Assembly (NCBI RefSeq): GCF_900290275.1
Contig: NZ_LT985324.1
Span: 1,027,112 to 1,091,111 of the forward strand
DNA from: Prevotella merdae
Lineage (GTDB): Bacteria > Bacteroidota > Bacteroidia > Bacteroidales > Bacteroidaceae
DNA length: 64,000 bases
Direction of reading: 5' to 3'
How positions within the stretch are numbered: position 1 is the stretch's first letter; each line of letters opens with the position of its first letter. The position numbers and the translations under genes are program-made. The notes beneath the pieces are model-generated. The model saw only the letters and a program-made list of their open reading frames with translations. It did no database searches and had not been told where the DNA came from. Shown here in pieces: positions 62,758 to 64,000 of the stretch.

Positions 62758-63996
62758 TTACACTCTTCGAATATGCAGTTCTATGGCTTCGCGATGCTCT
62801 TGCGCAAAAGCCTTAGCGTCTTCAACAACCAACGCCAAATAACCTCCGCCACCTGCTCCCGGCATCTTCCATGCCAGCACACCAGGCATTGCGCTATATT
62901 TCTGTATATACGGTTCCACGCTTGCCTCTGGACATGGCTTGCCGTAAGCCACTGGATTTACCATTGCAGGGAACATAGCTATTTGTGCATTGAATGATGC
63001 CTTATATGCTGAGGCAAAAGCTTGCAAGTCATGGGCAAGGATAGCCGACCAACAAGCGTCGGCTGCATCGGCAAGGGCTTTTACCTTGGCAGGAGTGATA
63101 TCCTTGCCTTCCACTACTGAGCAACCGGGACGACGAGGGTCAAGAGGAACCATTACAAGATGCTCTTCAAGAAAACGGAGAGTCATTTCGTCGTTGGTGT
63201 TCTCAATCTTCTTAGGCCAGAAGTTATTGTCATAGTAATGGCGGCAGAGACCAGGCACGCAAATGCCTATGGAATCCTGCGCTCCAGAAATATGGCCATC
63301 CTCACGTTCAGGATTGTTCTCAAAGCAGAACACAAGACGAGCAAGCATCTCGGGGTCCATCTTTGGGAGTTTAACTGGCCAGATTTTCTTGATCATGTTG
63401 CGTGTAGATGTAGACAAGCCACAACGGTCGCGCACCTCAAAGGTTGGTTCAAGTGATATTGTTATTGCCCAACCCGGATGAAACACCGACACATAAGGCT
63501 GGTCAATCCATGTGCCAGCCAAGTCAAGACGTGTAGGTATGCCACAGCTGTCACCCTTTGAGGCATCAGCGTCGCTTGCCTTTGACAACTCCGCCTTTAA
63601 TGATGACGAGGAGCGTGCCTGCAGTCCTGCATGAGGAGTGCGCTGTAGTTCCACATACTCTATGCCACGCTCCTTGCAGAGCTGACGCTTGTCGTCAGAA
63701 CCTCCCTCGGCGTTTACCACAAAGATGTCGGGCTTAACAATGTCGAGTGTGGGGATAAAGTCGAGCACACCGCTGCCCTGATTGATATAGGCATCCTTTA
63801 CAGCCTTGACATTCTTCACCATAAACAGGCGTTCCTCCTGCGGGAACATAGGTTTGCGATGCTTGTACTCTTGGTAGGTTGCGTCTGAACCAATACCCAC
63901 ATAGAGGTCGCCAAACTGCGACGCCTGTTGAAAAAACTCAACATGACCGCTATGAAGCAGGTCGTAACATCCGCTAACAAATACTTTCTTATTCAT
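62758..63996 (-). CDS. Bifunctional cytidylyltransferase-like/GHMP kinase-like protein
   Basis: A 412-residue cytoplasmic enzyme. Residues 1-~130 form a TagD/RfaE-C-type nucleotidyltransferase with HSGH at 15-18 and a C-terminal ARSSSSL motif. From ~150 a GHMP kinase-like domain follows: PTRLDLAG at 154, a P-loop-like GLSTST at 193-198 instead of the usual GLGSS(S/A), and GAGGGGY near 385. Together they could phosphorylate and activate a sugar such as a heptose or fucose-like hexose for the glycan. The P-loop deviates from consensus, so kinase activity is not certain. It may lead the polysaccharide operon or end one that starts outside the window. Confidence 0.82.
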   Translation of the reverse strand: MNKKVFVSGCYDLLHSGHVEFFQQASQFGDLYVGIGSDATYQEYKHRKPMFPQEERLFMVKNVKAVKDAYINQGSGVLDFIPTLDIVKPDIFVVNAEGGSDDKRQLCKERGIEYVELQRTPHAGLQARSSSSLKAELSKASDADASKGDSCGIPTRLDLAGTWIDQPYVSVFHPGWAITISLEPTFEVRDRCGLSTSTRNMIKKIWPVKLPKMDPEMLARLVFCFENNPEREDGHISGAQDSIGICVPGLCRHYYDNNFWPKKIENTNDEMTLRFLEEHLVMVPLDPRRPGCSVVEGKDITPAKVKALADAADACWSAILAHDLQAFASAYKASFNAQIAMFPAMVNPVAYGKPCPEASVEPYIQKYSAMPGVLAWKMPGAGGGGYLALVVEDAKAFAQEHREAIELHIRRV

Positions 63997-64000
63997 AAGT

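Noticed and set aside
1..64000. tRNA or rRNA genes
   Set aside because: No cloverleaf-like sequence ending in CCA or with a GTTCRANYC-type T-arm was recognised by eye; a tRNAscan run would decide.

Overview
The window looks like a chromosomal segment of a Bacteroidales bacterium, most likely Prevotella or a close relative. The evidence is the Bacteroidetes -7 promoter box (TAnnTTTG) in front of many genes, the lineage-typical families (DUF4835, DUF4421, DUF3127, a TamL-type lipoprotein, a dockerin-bearing GH31), AT-rich intergenic DNA, and several families of dispersed simple repeats between genes. No rRNA or tRNA gene was recognised.

Layout. 1-3.2 kb: umuD-umuC translesion operon with a downstream MFS exporter. 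3.3-8.7 kb: Kup potassium transporter, a 5'-truncated yaaA, a VOC protein, a ZIP metal transporter and, convergent, a sodium:amino-acid symporter. 8.8-16.6 kb (minus): a DUF4421 envelope protein, a 1300-residue GH31 enzyme carrying dockerin and cohesin-like domains, and a TamL/BamA-type outer-membrane protein. 16.6-19.3 kb: a rhodanese lipoprotein, then 2.2 kb almost without genes but dense in inverted repeats and gene debris. 19.3-36.2 kb: housekeeping block with a zinc-finger/TerD-like protein, a zinc alcohol dehydrogenase, an SSB-like DUF3127 protein divergent from dnaN, an 87-bp tandem array, a DnaQ/ExoX-like nuclease, coaBC-porD-recN, a protease-like TPR protein, an acidic protein, rarA, a 2-hydroxyacid dehydrogenase and a TRIC/UPF0126 channel. 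36.4-46 kb (minus): accessory zone with a DEAH helicase, DegT aminotransferase, Rpn nuclease plus broken copies, decayed toxin-antitoxin genes and a Septu-type ATPase/HNH pair. 46.2-64 kb (minus): a surface polysaccharide locus read right to left, with nucleotidyl/GHMP enzyme, Wzx, pyruvyl transferase, Wzy, several glycosyltransferases, an O-acetyltransferase and a sugar-phosphate transferase. It is visibly AT-richer than the block at 10-30 kb, which suggests lateral acquisition.

How the genes work together. The polysaccharide genes overlap or sit a few bases apart and form one assembly line: activated sugar, lipid-linked initiation, chain elongation, acetyl and pyruvyl decoration, flipping and polymerisation. 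Two genes in it carry G tracts of 9 and 10 on the coding strand. The 10-G tract splits one glycosyltransferase into two frames and removal of one G restores a full gene, so the surface glycan is probably phase variable.

The most unusual observation is that three different dispersed intergenic repeat families have entered three coding genes (helicase, DegT aminotransferase, sugar transferase) as four apparent in-frame insertions. Other points are a duplicated ~117-bp promoter module in front of the Rpn nuclease and the Septu operon, nested cruciform elements, a palindrome family with a compensatory base-pair change, and an SSB-like protein ending DDLPF beside the sliding-clamp gene.
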